From positions 20,036 to 84,035 of the forward strand of contig CDMY01000412.1 in the NCBI GenBank assembly GCA_001179505.1: a stretch of DNA of 64,000 nt, read 5' to 3'. Below the pieces are notes generated by a model. It saw only the letters and a program-made list of their open reading frames with translations. It was not told the DNA's origin and searched no databases. Below, in pieces: positions 45,164-56,031 of the stretch (the first letter of the stretch is position 1; every line of letters begins with the position of its first letter). The translations under genes were made by a program, and so were the position numbers. This DNA is from Vitrella brassicaformis (Eukaryota > Sar > Vitrellaceae).

Positions 45164-46649
45164 ATGGACAGCGAAGAGGAGGACGCGATTGCGTGCGATT
45201 CCAGCTACAGCAAGTGAGTGAGCCGAAGCAGATCTGCACCCACCCCGCAGTCAGTGCATTGATCCGTCCGTTGGTGGTTCGGTTCATTCATTCAGCATCC
45301 CCCCTCCCCTTGTGCCCGCTGTCCTGTGCAGGGAGGACTGGCTGCAACGACTCAAAAGCGTCGAACTGTACGAGAGGTAAGCACCAGTGACACAACAGTA
45401 CGCAGTGCCATCGATGGTGGGTGCTGTGTTGTTTGAGCGTGTGTGTGTGTGTGTGTGTGTTGGCTGTGTGTGCCAGCGACATCCATGAGGTGATTCTCAA
45501 CTTCTTCACCGTGCATGGCTTCCAGGATGCGGCAGAGGAACTCATGAAGGAGGCGCAGCTCAGAAGTCAGTACTCAAGCAGACAGACAGACAGACACATC
45601 CATGGTGTGGTGGCTGGCCATTTGTGGGTGCCTGCGGTGTTTGCAGCTGAGATGCCGATGACGTCGATAGGACGGCGGCAGGAGATCCGGCAGGCGCTGC
45701 TGCGGGGCGACATACCCACCGTCATGAGCACCCTCGATGACCTGGACAGAGAGGTAGGCTGCCGCACGGAATGAATGAATAGGGGTCATGGATGCATCGA
45801 GATCGAAGCCCGATCCATGACCCCAGATACTCCGCCGCAACCCCGAGGTCCGCTTCCAGTTGAAGCAGCTGCAGCTCTTCAAAATCATACAAGATGTACG
45901 TACACTGACAAAACAGCAACTCACAATCAGCACCGAGGGGAGATTACGGCCATGATGCGCACCATGACTCTGTCTCTGTGTGTGTGTGTGTGTGTGTGTG
46001 TGCAGGGCAACACGTTGGAGGCGATAGACTTCGCGCAGACACACCTCGCCCCCGAAGTCACAGAACACGTAAGTAGCCCCAATCAGTCAGGACCGCCTTG
46101 CTGTGCTGATGGTGCCAGTGCCTGCCTACCTTGTGTTGTGTGTGGGGTTCATCAGCCCCAACTGTTGCCCCGCCTAGAGGAAACCATGGCCCTCCTTGCC
46201 TTCGGAGACCTTAAGGCAACAGAGAGGGAGGGAGAGGCGACAAGACAGACAGATGCGCTTCGCTTCCTTTTCTGTGTGTCGTATACAGAGTCCCGAGGCG
46301 CAGAGGTTGGCTGAGGGGTTGATGGAGAGGGAGGAGGCGGCGCGGGCCGTCGATGACGCCATACTCGAATTCTACTCCATACACCAAGGCAAGCAACCAC
46401 TCTGCCAGCCATGTCTGGGGAGGGCATGTCCGTCTGAGTATGTGTGTGTGTGTGTGTGTGTGTACAGAGTCGACGCTGGAGAGTCTGCTGAAGAACTGCA
46501 AGTGGACGCAGCGTCAGCTGACGGAGGGCAAGGGGTGCGTGTTCCCCACACTGGTCGACGCCGCCGAGTGCCGGTTCGAGCCAAGCTCAGACTCAGACGC
46601 AAGCCCTGACAGAGACAGGGGGGCGGCAGACGCGGTGAACAGAGCATAG
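45164..46649 (+). CDS. GID8/TWA1-like LisH-CTLH protein (CTLH E3 ligase complex subunit)
   Basis: GID8 (TWA1) is the scaffold subunit of the GID/CTLH ubiquitin ligase. The protein begins MDSEEEDAIACDSSYSK (ATG 45164). A LisH motif follows in DIHEVILNFFTVHGFQDAAE and EELMKEAQLRS. The CTLH domain starts with SIGRRQEIRQALLRGDIPTV and continues with ILRRNPEVRFQLKQLQLFKI and GNTLEAIDFAQTHLAP. The CRA part is in PQLLPRLEETMALLAFGD and the ensuing exons (LEFYSIHQ, ESTLESLLKNCKWTQRQL). The stop is at 46647-46649. The order and sequence match GID8 of other eukaryotes over nearly the whole length. About nine exons; the intron before GNTLEA is largely (TG)n. RanBP9-type SPRY or RING domains are absent, which separates it from other CTLH subunits. 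Confidence 0.87.
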
Positions 46650-47464
46650 CATACACGCGGTGGCCACGCACTCAAGTGGTCACATATATATGTTTTCTTA
46701 TTGCGCGCCGTATGTGCTGTGTTTGGGTGTTGTGTGCGCTTCAGCTCTTCCAGCCATAGCTATGCGAAGGCGGGCATCTCCTCTGCCTGTGTCGGGGGGT
46801 GGGTGGATCCGGTCTGATTCGTGTAGTGTATCCTATCAATCAAGGATGAAGGCTGTCGAGCTGTTGGTGGGGTCGGCCGGTTGTTGCTGCTGTAGAGTCT
46901 AGCTTTTTGTGTACGGTGCGGTGCTGATGTGGGCATGTATCACTTCTGGATGGGAGGGATGGTGCAAACAAAGGAGTGAGTGACCGAGGCCTCCCCTTTT
47001 TATGTGTGGGGATCCGGTCATCCAGCATTAATTGTGGGCGGACACTGTCTGAGGCAATCACACCAACCGTCGTTCCGAAGCCCACACCCCCACCAGCACA
47101 CTCATCGCTTCACTTTGTTGTGCATCCCACCCACGTGCCTCTGCAGTCGGTCAGTGATAACGATGCATCCACCCACCCACCCACACACACACATCCATCC
47201 ATCCATCTGCATGCCTTGCCTGTCCCTCCCTTAGTCTTCCCCCCTGATCATGAAGGCGCCAAAACTGCACACACAGTGTCTGTCGATCAGCCTGTCTGTC
47301 TGTCTGTCCGCAGTCGCGGATCAATAGGTCGATAAACTGCTGCCTCCCAGTCCTTCAGCACGGGCAGCCTGCTTCAATCCAATTATACAAATGATGGATA
47401 GATACCTCAAGCAGAGCCGGGATGCTGTCTGTGTCCACAAACGGGTCGGCGGGCGGGCTTCTCG
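46650..47464. other. Intergenic region between convergent genes
   Basis: About 800 bases between the stops of the GID8-like and RRM genes. Simple repeats (CCACCCACCCACCCACA near 47170, TGTCTGTCTGTCTG near 47300) and low-complexity open frames only. Confidence 0.55.
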
Positions 47465-50400
47465 TCATCTGTACTCGTCCTGCTTGGGCAGCGGGAAGTC
47501 GACGAAGTCCCCTGCATACCATCACGCGAGTCACACATACACAACACGCACTCAGTGTGTGCGCGTGTGGGTTTGGTGCGTGTCTACCATTCTCGAAGAT
47601 GCACCTTCGTGGCGAGAAGCCCACCAGAATCCCACGGTCCTGCAGCCACCAGTACCCCAGGCCAACAAAAAAGGCAGATTCGCATTGAAAAGACGTTCTC
47701 GCATCTCTCTCTCCCTCGCTCCCTGCCTGTGTGCCTGCCTGTGTGTGTGGCATATATCCGTGGGTACCAGCAGGACGAGTTGGTTGAGTCTCTTGGCCGC
47801 CCTGTAGGCCTTTTCAAAGCTCTGGAACCGCAGCACGAGCATCCCGTGGTTGTGCCACTCGAGGTTGTTGAGCTGGTAGCGCGTCCGCAGGCACGACGCC
47901 GCGTCCTGCTCCTCCGCACGAATGGGAAACGACTCGCGCCAAAACGGACTCTGACGTCAGTCAGTCACACACAAAGGAGACTTGCCGATCGATCCCCTGT
48001 TCCTTCTCACTCACGCACGCACCTCATATTTGTGTGTGGATCGTGGGTAGAAGCTCTCGGGGTCGTCAGGGACGCCCCGCGGGGAAACAGCAGGCACCAA
48101 CGGGACGCCCAGAGACAGTGATGACGACACACTTGAGGTGGCGTCGTGGACGGCCACCCCATTCTCGCGCATCACCTCTGCCCAGCCGTCTGCAGCCCGT
48201 CTGGCGGTGTCCTCCCTGGCCTTGAGCTTCGCCGCCAGCTGCTGCACGGCGGCAGGGAGGGGCGGCGCCGACCACTGAAATGGGGGGAGAGGGGGAGGGT
48301 GAGGGACGGCAGGAGACTGAGAGTCACCGATAGCAGCGGCAGCAGGGGGCGGTTGTGCTGGTTGGGGATCGTGACGGTCTCCTTGTGTGTCTGCCGTCGG
48401 CCGGTCTTCGGCAGCAGCCGGTGACGATGAGTGGATGGGCTCCTCAGTAGGGAGGTCCTCATCTGTGCCGAAGATGCTCGACATGCCGTGGGGGACCGCC
48501 GGCAGCGACCCTTCCATTCCACCTCCACCCATGCACATCATCTGCTGATGCTGATGCTGGTGCTGGTGGTGGGTGGTCTCTGTCTCGAGCACATAGGCGA
48601 AGTCCTCCTCGACCTCCACTGGCTGGTGCTCGTCGTGTTCCTCGTCGTGGCCGTGGCCACCGTTGAGACCCTTGCGGCCATCCACAGGCTGAGCTGGGAG
48701 GCCGTTGAGAGCCAATGGTGCAGAGCGAAGGGGGGACCCAGAGCGTGGGTTGCCGACTGTGGGTGGTGACGATGGAGGTGCCGTCTCTGCTGCGGTTGCT
48801 CCGGTCCTCTTCTTTTTGTTTGTGTGGTCGTGAGGTGAGCCAGCCCCAGCGGCGGTGGCGTCGTCGAGTGCCTCGCACTGGATCGACAGCACACGGCCCG
48901 ACTGAGCCTCAACCTGATGATAGATAGACACACACACATCCATCCATCCATGCATCCATCCATCCCATGCTGCAACTTGCTGCCCTGGCTGACCTTGAGT
49001 TTGTTGTAGTTCCATATCTTCGGGTTGGTCATCTCCAGGAGCACCCTCGACGACACGGGCGACGAGGGGGTGAGCGTGGCCGGCTGGCCGTCGGCATCCA
49101 CCTGCTTGTCCTGCTGCTGGTTCCTGGAAATGGCGGCCACGTGCGACACAGCGCGGGACTCAACCGTCAGCGCACGGCTGAAGATCTCAAGCAAATCTGA
49201 CACGCGCACCATGACACACACACACGGATCCATGGTCGGTCAACAGGCAAGCTGTGCGTGTGGGCAACTGATAGGTAGCTAGTTACCTACCTTCGTGTCT
49301 GAATTGGTATGGTACGTTGGTGACGATGAGTGTCTTGCGCTGCTCGGCCGGCTCGGGGTACACCAGACGCCAGACGTTGGTGCGAGACCTCTCACTCTGG
49401 CATCCATCAAGGAAAGGAAAGGCAGGGCACACAAGCACCAGCAGTGAGCTGCACAGACGTGCTGGCTGATGCTCTGTGAAAGGTGGGTGTGGCCTGGCCC
49501 TTGCTGCCTCCCTGCCTCACCCCGCAGAGGACGCCGAACGTCCGGAGTGCGCTGCGTGTGGCCCGCTCCTTCTGATGCTTCTCGGCAAACTCTGATGGAT
49601 GGATGGGTGGGCTGACTTCAGTGTGTCAAGATGCATTCAGTGTTGTTTGTTCTTGCCAATGAGAGCGAATACGGGTGAGAATCTGGCCCTGATCTTCTCC
49701 TCACTCGCAGCGTCGCCCTTGATGGCCAAACTCCTCTGCACCCATACACACGTACCCACAGTATGACTGACTGGGTGCGCCACATCCTTTGACTGACAGC
49801 CCAGCCGACAGGTCTCACCTGCATTTCGGTGTCGATGGTCCTCAGCCGTTCGTTGAATATCTCGACCTTACACACACGACCACAGGGCCGAAAGGCCTGA
49901 AACAGAAAGCGGCAAACCAACAGTAGATCAGCGTTCGTGCTCGTGGCGCATCTGCACGTCTGCCCTCTGCCCTCTCGCCCAGCCTACCCTACCCACCCTC
50001 TGTATGTCCCGCGGCGTCACGTCCGCAGGAAGGTTTGTGACCAACACCTGATTGGTCAGTCAATTTGTGCGCACACACACACATTCACACATGCAGGTCA
50101 GGTCGCGTTGTGTGGATGGTTCTGTCTTTACATACCCTTTTCCTGCTTCTTGTTCCGTCGGGCTCCACCTCCGGGTGGTCCCACGTGACGGTCATGTCTG
50201 CGATCTTCTTATGCTTCATTGCCGTCGGTGGCGGTGGCCTGACACACAGAGGGAGGGAGGGAGGGAGGGAGGGAAACAGACGCAAGACAGAATCACAACC
50301 CCATCCAGTCAGCCATCCTCTTCGTCTGCGCGTCCCCCCAGTCACCTCTTAACGAGTCGCCTCGCCGCCAGAGGGTCGTTGTCGACCGCCGACCGACCTG

Positions 50401-51446
50401 CAGACGACAGCGTCGACGCAGCCGCCTGCGGTGCCCCCACCCGCCCCTTGGCGTCCTCGTGATCGGGTGGATCTTCGTCGTCCGCCTCGGAGTCTTCGTC
50501 GTCCGAGAAAAGGTCCGGGTCGTCGAGGTCGATGCCCGACCGGGAGGAGAGGGCGAACATGGAATAGTCGCTCAACACAGACTGGGGGAGGTTGTCGACG
50601 TCAGGCTCACGCTGATGTCAAATCAGTCAGTGACATGGCATGCGTGTGTGTGGATTCGTTGTATGGATGTGCTGATGTGTGCTAACGTATGGTGACGAGG
50701 CGTCGTCTTGGATGTCGGAGGAAGCCTCGAGGTGGTCGGGGCTGATGAAGTCCACGGCACGACGCAGGCGATCCAAGCATAGACCCTCATCCAAACCTGC
50801 ATTGATCAACCAACCAATACACACACAACACACAGACGGACAGCGCATTCATTGCATTCTCTGTTCATTCCCCATCCACTGCACGGCTTTCTGTCTGGAG
50901 CACCCACCAGCCCCCCCACGCACCGGTGTCTTTGAAGATGCCCCTCTCCCGGACCTCCTTGACCAGGCGGCCCTTGCTGGCGTCGCTCCCCTGCGTCCGC
51001 TTGTAGTGCCTTATCTTGTCAATCAACACGTCCATCTTAGCCCGGGGCACCCGCCCCGCCAACTCGCTGCACAGCTTCGACGCCACCACGCACCCCGCCT
51101 CCCTGTCCACGTCGTCATCACGGTCAGCCGACTGCGAGGCAGCGAAGGGGAGATCGTGTGTGACCCACTGGTCGCTCGTGCGGTGGTGGCTGACGGCCAC
51201 CTGCTGCTGCAGCTGCCGCGATGAGGGCCGCGAGTGTGGACGGCATGCTGATGCTGAGGCGGCACACACCACAGGCGCATTGGCCCATCTGAATGGCGGT
51301 GGGCAGGGGAGGGGGAGGGACGAGGCGGGGAGGTGAGCTGATCTGCTTGTGGCTGCCATGGCCACCCTCCGCCGCACGTGTTGCTCGATGAGTTCGAGGG
51401 ACCGGGAGAGGCCCGAACGCGGCACCGCCAGCTCGTACTGATTCAT
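47465..51446 (-). CDS. RNA-binding protein with RRM-type domains
   Basis: The start ATG at 51444-51446 gives MNQYELAVPRSGLSRSLELI. A long N-terminal part leads to an acidic region (DDPDLFSDDEDSEADDEDPP, near 50470-50530). A first RRM follows: VLVTNLPADVTPRDIQ (RNP2-like), AFRPCGRVCKVEIFNERL, and FALIEFAEKHQKERATRSAL (RNP1-like region). A second unit has KTLIVTNVPYQFRHEDLLEI and NYNKLK. Then comes a long disordered segment with His/Gln and Pro runs (48050-48900). A third fold-like unit near 47790-47950 contains NLEWHNHGMLVLRFQSFEKA. The last exons encode GYWWLQDRGILVGFSPRRC and VDFPLPKQDEYR (stop 47465-47467). At least one RRM is convincing; the others are degenerate. A nuclear RNA-processing role is likely, the target unknown. 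Confidence 0.65.
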
Positions 51447-52397
51447 GACTGATGCACGCGACACCGTCGTCGACCAAGTGCCAGATAAGTCATATGACAA
51501 GACTCTAAGACATGCGAGCTTGAAACTGCGAGTTCTGGTGGTGGTTAAGGGTAAGACTGTCCGTGTGTCCATGCGCTGTGACGGTCGATTACATTCGCAT
51601 CTAAACTATTGAAAGCAACGATCAAAGCATTCGCTACCAATCATGGGAGCTTTGGGGACATGGAGAACGCTGCCTACATGCAATAAGCTTCGTCTGCGTC
51701 CATGGTGTCTGTCGTTCGACTGGTGACTGATGCATTGGCACACGTTGGCACGCCATGTAACGGATTAGCCCAGTAAGCTAAGCTGTGGTTATCCATCTGC
51801 GGGCCGCATCCACCTATTTCCTTTATACGCGACAACCACTCACCCACACAAATTCATACACCCATGGGGCGCACGTCATGCCACGTCATGTGGCTTCGCA
51901 GATATGAAACTGACTGTGATGAAAACAACAGCGACTCACGCACGAGCTGCTGGCGCCAATTAGTCCGCACATCTCAGATCGTTCCACCGGTCTGTCTCGC
52001 CTGCCTTAGTGCAAACACCCTAGTATACATACAAGGACACACACAGTGCAAAGAGCAGCTGTGACAATCACGGAAAAACCACGCACACAAACACTCACAT
52101 CCACAACGAACAACATATAATTCTACACCTACTTATTGCCTGCCTGCACCCCGCGATGGACTAGTGTCCACATTTGCGCCTGCCCGCCTCAGGCATCATT
52201 AGCATCTCGTGTCACCTCGGTGGGTATGTCTGGTGGGCACACACACATACACACACACACTCATGCACACACACACACGCATCTGTCCGTCTGTCTGTCT
52301 GTCTGTCTGTCCGTCTCTGTGCGCAGCTCGTTACCTAAAGTCCTTACCTGGTTCTGACCACACCATACCCTCCACAGTGAATATGAAGGGGTCAGCC
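51447..52397. other. Intergenic region with one copy of a 180-base duplication
   Basis: About 950 bases between the RRM gene start and the first copy of the tandem family. TGCGAGCT lies at 51513-51520. A segment at 52062-52240 is repeated at 53640-53830. (CA)n and (TCTG)n arrays at 52240-52315 flank the family. No gene was recognised. Confidence 0.55.
51513..51520 (-). promoter_or_regulatory. AGCTCGCA octamer (minus strand) upstream of the RRM gene
   Basis: TGCGAGCT on the plus strand, i.e. AGCTCGCA in the direction of the RRM gene, 67 bases before its start codon. A related CTGCGAGTT follows at about 51526. Same motif as at other gene starts; function inferred. Confidence 0.38.
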
Positions 52398-52801
52398 TCA
52401 GTCATACCCCTGCACTCAGACATGACGCACACACACACACACACACGCACTCTGAGGGTCCGAAAGTGTTCGTGTGCCGCCACGTGCACATACTTGTCCT
52501 CGCCGAACACATTTTTGATGAGTTCGTTGTCATTGGCGTGCACCTCGACCACCTGCTGGTTGTCGTCGAGGCGCATGAGCTTCACGTCATGTTCGCTGTT
52601 TTCGCTGTTGGGGAGCTCCCGACGGAAGGTGTCGAAGAGAAAACGCTTCACGTCAATGACGTGAAGTTTCTCGAAGTTGCCACCCGAGTTGTCGAGGCCG
52701 CCATCGGTATCCAGCACATCAAACAGGAAGGGGCCCGAACTGAGGCCGCCTCTGGTGCAGTGGAATTTGAAGTAGCGAAAATCCCCAATGCCAATACGCA
52801 T
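52398..52801 (-). CDS. Tandem family copy 1, unknown function
   Basis: The start ATG at 52799-52801 gives MRIGIGDFRYFKFHCTRGGL. The core is shared with copies 2 and 3: VIDVKRFL, then DVKLMRLDDNQQVVEVHAND, then LIKNVFGEDKYVHVAAHEHF and RTLR. This copy has an insertion (SGPFLFDVLDTDGGLDNSGG) and a distinct middle (FDTFRRELPNSENSEHD). I model a 41-base intron made mostly of (GT)n directly after RTLR, giving GYD and a stop at 52398-52400 as in the other copies. Without splicing the frame continues to 52331. The alternation of short strands and one helix suggests a small alpha/beta fold of about 115 residues. I recognise no known family. No signal peptide or membrane helix. Confidence 0.6.
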
Positions 52802-52972
52802 GGGCTCTGATGGTCACACACACACGCGCACGCACGCACGCACGTGTATCCGTCGTCTGCAGACCATGCCTGTCTGTCTGTCTGTCCGTCTCTGTGCGCA
52901 GCTCGTTACCTGAAGTCCTTACGTGGTTCTGACCACACCATACCGTCCACAGTGAATACGAAGGGGTCAGTC

Positions 52973-53365
52973 TTAGTCATACCCCTGCACACAGACATGA
53001 CGCACACACACACACACACGCACTCTGAGGGTCCGAAAGTGTTCGTGTGCCGCCGCGTGCACATACTTGTCCTCGCCGAACACATTTTTGATGAGGTCGT
53101 TGTCATTGGCGTGCACCTCGACCACCTGCTGGTTGTCGTCGAGGCGCATGAGCTTCACGTCAGCTACGCTCTTGAGCCGCGTCGGTAGGAAATTGTTGTA
53201 GAGGAAACGCTTCACGTCAATCACTGTCTCGAAGCTGCCACCGGGATGGACCACCCCAAGCAGGAGGGGGACCGAACTGAGGCCGCCTGTGGTGTAGTAG
53301 GACTGGAAGTAGCGAAAATCCGCCAAATCAATCGGCTCCATGGCCAGTTTCGGCGGGCCCGACAT
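52973..53365 (-). CDS. Tandem family copy 2, unknown function
   Basis: The start is taken at ATG 53363-53365 (MSGPPKLAMEPIDLADFRYF) because copy 3 has a matching GPPKLVPIDLADYRYF. The frame stays open upstream to 53539, so a longer N-terminus is possible. The core is TTGGLSSVPLLLGVV, GSFETVIDVKRFLYNNFLP, RLKSVADVKLMRLDDNQQVV and EVHANDNDLIKNVFGEDKYV. The 39-base (GT)n stretch after RTLR has canonical GTGCGT and TGCAG ends. It is a multiple of three without stops, so spliced and unspliced forms share the stop at 52973-52975. No function recognised. Closest to copy 3. Confidence 0.6.
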   Translation of the reverse strand: MSGPPKLAMEPIDLADFRYFQSYYTTGGLSSVPLLLGVVHPGGSFETVIDVKRFLYNNFLPTRLKSVADVKLMRLDDNQQVVEVHANDNDLIKNVFGEDKYVHAAAHEHFRTLRVRVCVCVRHVCVQGYD

Positions 53366-54204
53366 CTCTCTCTGGCAGTGCGGGGGAGAAGTTGGATCTT
53401 GGGTGCGCAACGTTCGGCACGAGAGGGACGACACACACTTTCGTAGGACGCTGGCGAGGCTGGTGAGGCTGTCAAACACACGACGGAAGATCATCCCACT
53501 CGCCGGGGCACACTGCAGCAGTGGTTCCAGGAAGCACACTGCGAGCTTGCGAGCTCGCCAAAATTAGCTCGCGGAAGGCAGCCCCCCCTGGCAGGCACTC
53601 CCTGTTCAAGGACTGCTACTTCAACAACCGCAACGTTGGGACAGTCGCGGAAAAACCACGCACACAAACACTCACATCCACAACAAACAACATATAATTC
53701 TACACCTACTTATTGCCTGCCTGCACCCTGATGGGCTAGTGTCCACATTTGCGCCTGTCCGCCTCAGGCATCATTAGCATCTCGTGTCCCACGGGTCGCA
53801 TACGGCGGGTATTTCTGCTGGTCGCGCACACACACACACACACACGCGTATCTGTCCGTGTGTCTGTCTGCATACGCGTGTCTGTTTGTCTGTCTGCTTG
53901 ACTGTCTGTTTGACTGTCTGTCTGTCTGTCTGTCCGTCTCTGTGCAGCTCGTTGCGTAAAGTCCTTACGTGGTTAGGTGGTGTTGGCAGTACGAGACCCT
54001 TCATAGTAGCCAGTATGAATGGGCTCTGATGGTCACATACACACGCACACGCACGGACGTGTTTCTGTCCGTCGTCTGTCTGCTACACGTCTCTGTCTGT
54101 CTGTCTGTTTGTCTGGCTGGCCTCTCTGTGCAGCTCGTTGCGTAAAGTCCTTACGTGGTTCTGGCAACACCACACCCTCCACAGTGAATAAGAAGGGGTC
54201 AGTC
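53366..54204. other. Spacer with duplication and truncated family 3' end
   Basis: About 840 bases between copies 2 and 3. It contains two overlapping TGCGAGCT motifs at 53540-53555, the second copy of the 180-base repeat (53640-53830), and long (CA)n and (TCTG)n arrays. At about 53940-54010 is a fragment matching the sequence just downstream of the family stop codons (CTCGTTGCGTAAAGTCCTTACGTGGTT-like, split over 53947-53973). It is a likely remnant of a fourth copy. Confidence 0.5.
53540..53555 (-). promoter_or_regulatory. Tandem AGCTCGCA octamers upstream of family copy 2
   Basis: TGCGAGCT twice in a row at 53540-53547 and 53548-53555, then TTAGCTCGCGG on the plus strand at 53564-53574. They are about 175-190 bases upstream of the copy 2 start codon, within the upstream open frame. 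Same octamer as at other gene starts; function inferred. Confidence 0.35.
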
Positions 54205-54603
54205 TTAGTCATACCCCTGCACACAGACATGACACACACACACACACGCACGCACTCTGAGGGTCCGAAAGTGTTCGTGTGCCGCCACGTGCACATACTT
54301 GTTCACGCCGAACACATTTTTGATGAGGCCGTTGTCATTGGCGTGCACCTCGACCACCTGCTGGTTGTCGTCGAGGCGCATGAGCTTCACGTCAGCTACG
54401 CTTTTGAGCTGCGTCGGTAGGAAGTTGTTGTAGAGGAAAAGCTTCACGTCAATCACTGTCTCGAAGCTGCCATCGATATCCACCACATCGAGCAGGAGGG
54501 GGACCGAACTGCGGCCGCCTGTGGTGCTGCGGAACTGGAAGTAGCGATAATCCGCCAAATCAATCGGGACCAGTTTCGGCGGGCCCAACTCACCATCACA
54601 CAT
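54205..54603 (-). CDS. Tandem family copy 3, unknown function
   Basis: The start ATG at 54601-54603 gives MCDGELGPPKLVPIDLADYR. It shares with copy 2 GGRSSVPLLLDVVDIDGSFE, VIDVKLFLYNNFLPTQLKSV, ADVKLMRLDDNQQVVEVHAN and LIKNVFGVNKYVHVAAHEHF. Conserved RTLR is followed by a 39-base (GT)n block with splice-like ends and the stop at 54205-54207. Differences from copy 2 are mostly conservative (R/L, N/D, E/V), as expected for genes still under constraint, but I could not compute substitution rates. It lies head to head with the NICE-3-like gene, 195 bases apart. Confidence 0.6.
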   Translation of the reverse strand: MCDGELGPPKLVPIDLADYRYFQFRSTTGGRSSVPLLLDVVDIDGSFETVIDVKLFLYNNFLPTQLKSVADVKLMRLDDNQQVVEVHANDNGLIKNVFGVNKYVHVAAHEHFRTLRVRACVCVCHVCVQGYD

Positions 54604-54798
54604 CTCTCTCCTCCACAGGGGGGGTCGGGAAGAGGTGGGGGTGGTTAAGGGTACTAAGGTTTGGCGGAACCGGGGGGGTCAAAACGAAGGTTGTGAGCTT
54701 TCCAGATGAATGAAGGGTGATTCCGTACGAGGACTGCCCACCAGCGTTGGCAGCGGTGATTCATCTCATCTCATGTGTGAAAGGAAGGCTCACCAGCG

Positions 54799-56031
54799 AT
54801 GGCGTCTGATGGGCTCGATAAGAGGGTGGAGTCGTACCTCACCATACACCTCGCTATCGTCGCAGTGGAGTTCCTCTGCCTCATACGTACACAACGACAC
54901 ACACACACACACAGACACGCACACATCAACACATCACATGCATCCATGCCGTCTGCCCGCCCTGTGTGTGCAGTGGTCTACTGGATCATCCGGAAGGTGC
55001 GCCGGCGGCTGCTGCAGAAGAGCCTCCGCAAGTTCCCGCCCCGGCGGTTGGCCCTGGAGGCGTCCGACATGACCCGCACCATGTACGTGCAGGTGCTGGA
55101 GCAGTTCGTCAAGCAGGAGCAGCTGCCACACGCCGTCAGACCCAGCAAACGAGACGCCGCCGACAAGGGGTGCGACAGGAACGACGAGTGCGATAGACAC
55201 GTCCACCACAGACAGGTGGGCCATGCGTGCATCACACGGGCAGGGAGGGAGGGAGGCGGTGTCGGGCAGGGGTTCGTGGATGTGTGTGTGTGTGTGTGTG
55301 TGTGTTCAGGAGATAGCCTTGCAGTGGCACAACATAGAGACGGCGGCGTGCTCGTATGACCGCAGCCTCAGACGCAAGAAAAACCAGACAGTGCGGGAGT
55401 ACCTCCACAGTGAGCGAGCCGAGCCACACACGCGCCCCATGGATGTGTCAGTCAGCTCATGGAGACGTACGTACGTGTGGCGGGCTGTGTGCGCCTCGCC
55501 TCGCCTCGTTCAGGTTTGGTTGATTTGGCGGGAGGTGGGGAGGCGTCCTTCCGAAACAATGTGGAGGACTACCTGACGTACTACGAGCTGGCCAAGTTCA
55601 GCGACCGGGAGTTCGACGCCAGATCGTTCGGAGAGGTCATGAAAATCGTACTGGCACTCATTCAGAACCTAGAGGGTCCGCAGAACCAACACACCCACAC
55701 CCACACCCACACACCCACCCACCCACACACACACAACACCGACCAGTTCAGAGCTGCGCTGTATGTGTGTGTGTATCATTCAGGGAATCTCGGCCGCCGG
55801 TCTCGTTCGTCGCCCGCCACCCCCCTGGGCCCGCCGGCCGACCACTCTCCAGTAAAGCCGTCATCAGCCCACCTCCACCACCTCCACCATTACCCCGACA
55901 GCGACACGTCTCATGGCGAGCAGGGGCGGCGGCGGCGCGAGGGCGGCAGGTGGATGCGGCCACGCAGGGCACACAGGGATAAAGATAAGGGTAGAGATAA
56001 GGGTAGGGAGCGGCGGAGGGGCGAGGGGTAG
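54799..56031 (+). CDS. NICE-3/C1orf43-like membrane-anchored protein
   Basis: The start ATG at 54799 gives MASDGLDKRVESYLTIHLAI. The N-terminal hydrophobic stretch is HLAIVAVEFLCLI, continued after an intron by VVYWIIRKVRRRLLQKSL, so one membrane anchor is followed by a basic patch. Soluble helical parts follow: MTRTMYVQVLEQFVKQEQLP, EIALQWHNIETAACSYDRSL, VREYLH, then NNVEDYLTYYELAKFSDREF and SFGEVMKIVLALIQNL. This order, N-anchor then 'YL..L' and 'Y..A.F' helices, resembles the animal NICE-3 family (C1orf43), which is Golgi/mitochondria-associated; the match is weak. The last exon is a disordered, His- and Arg-rich tail (DKDKGRDKGRERRRGEG) with a stop at 56029-56031. The donor before the last intron (GTCCGC) is poor, so the tail frame is less sure. 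Confidence 0.5.

Noticed and set aside
47555-48121. 188-codon plus-strand open frame
   Set aside because: It is antisense to RRM-gene exons that have consistent splice sites and readable motifs.
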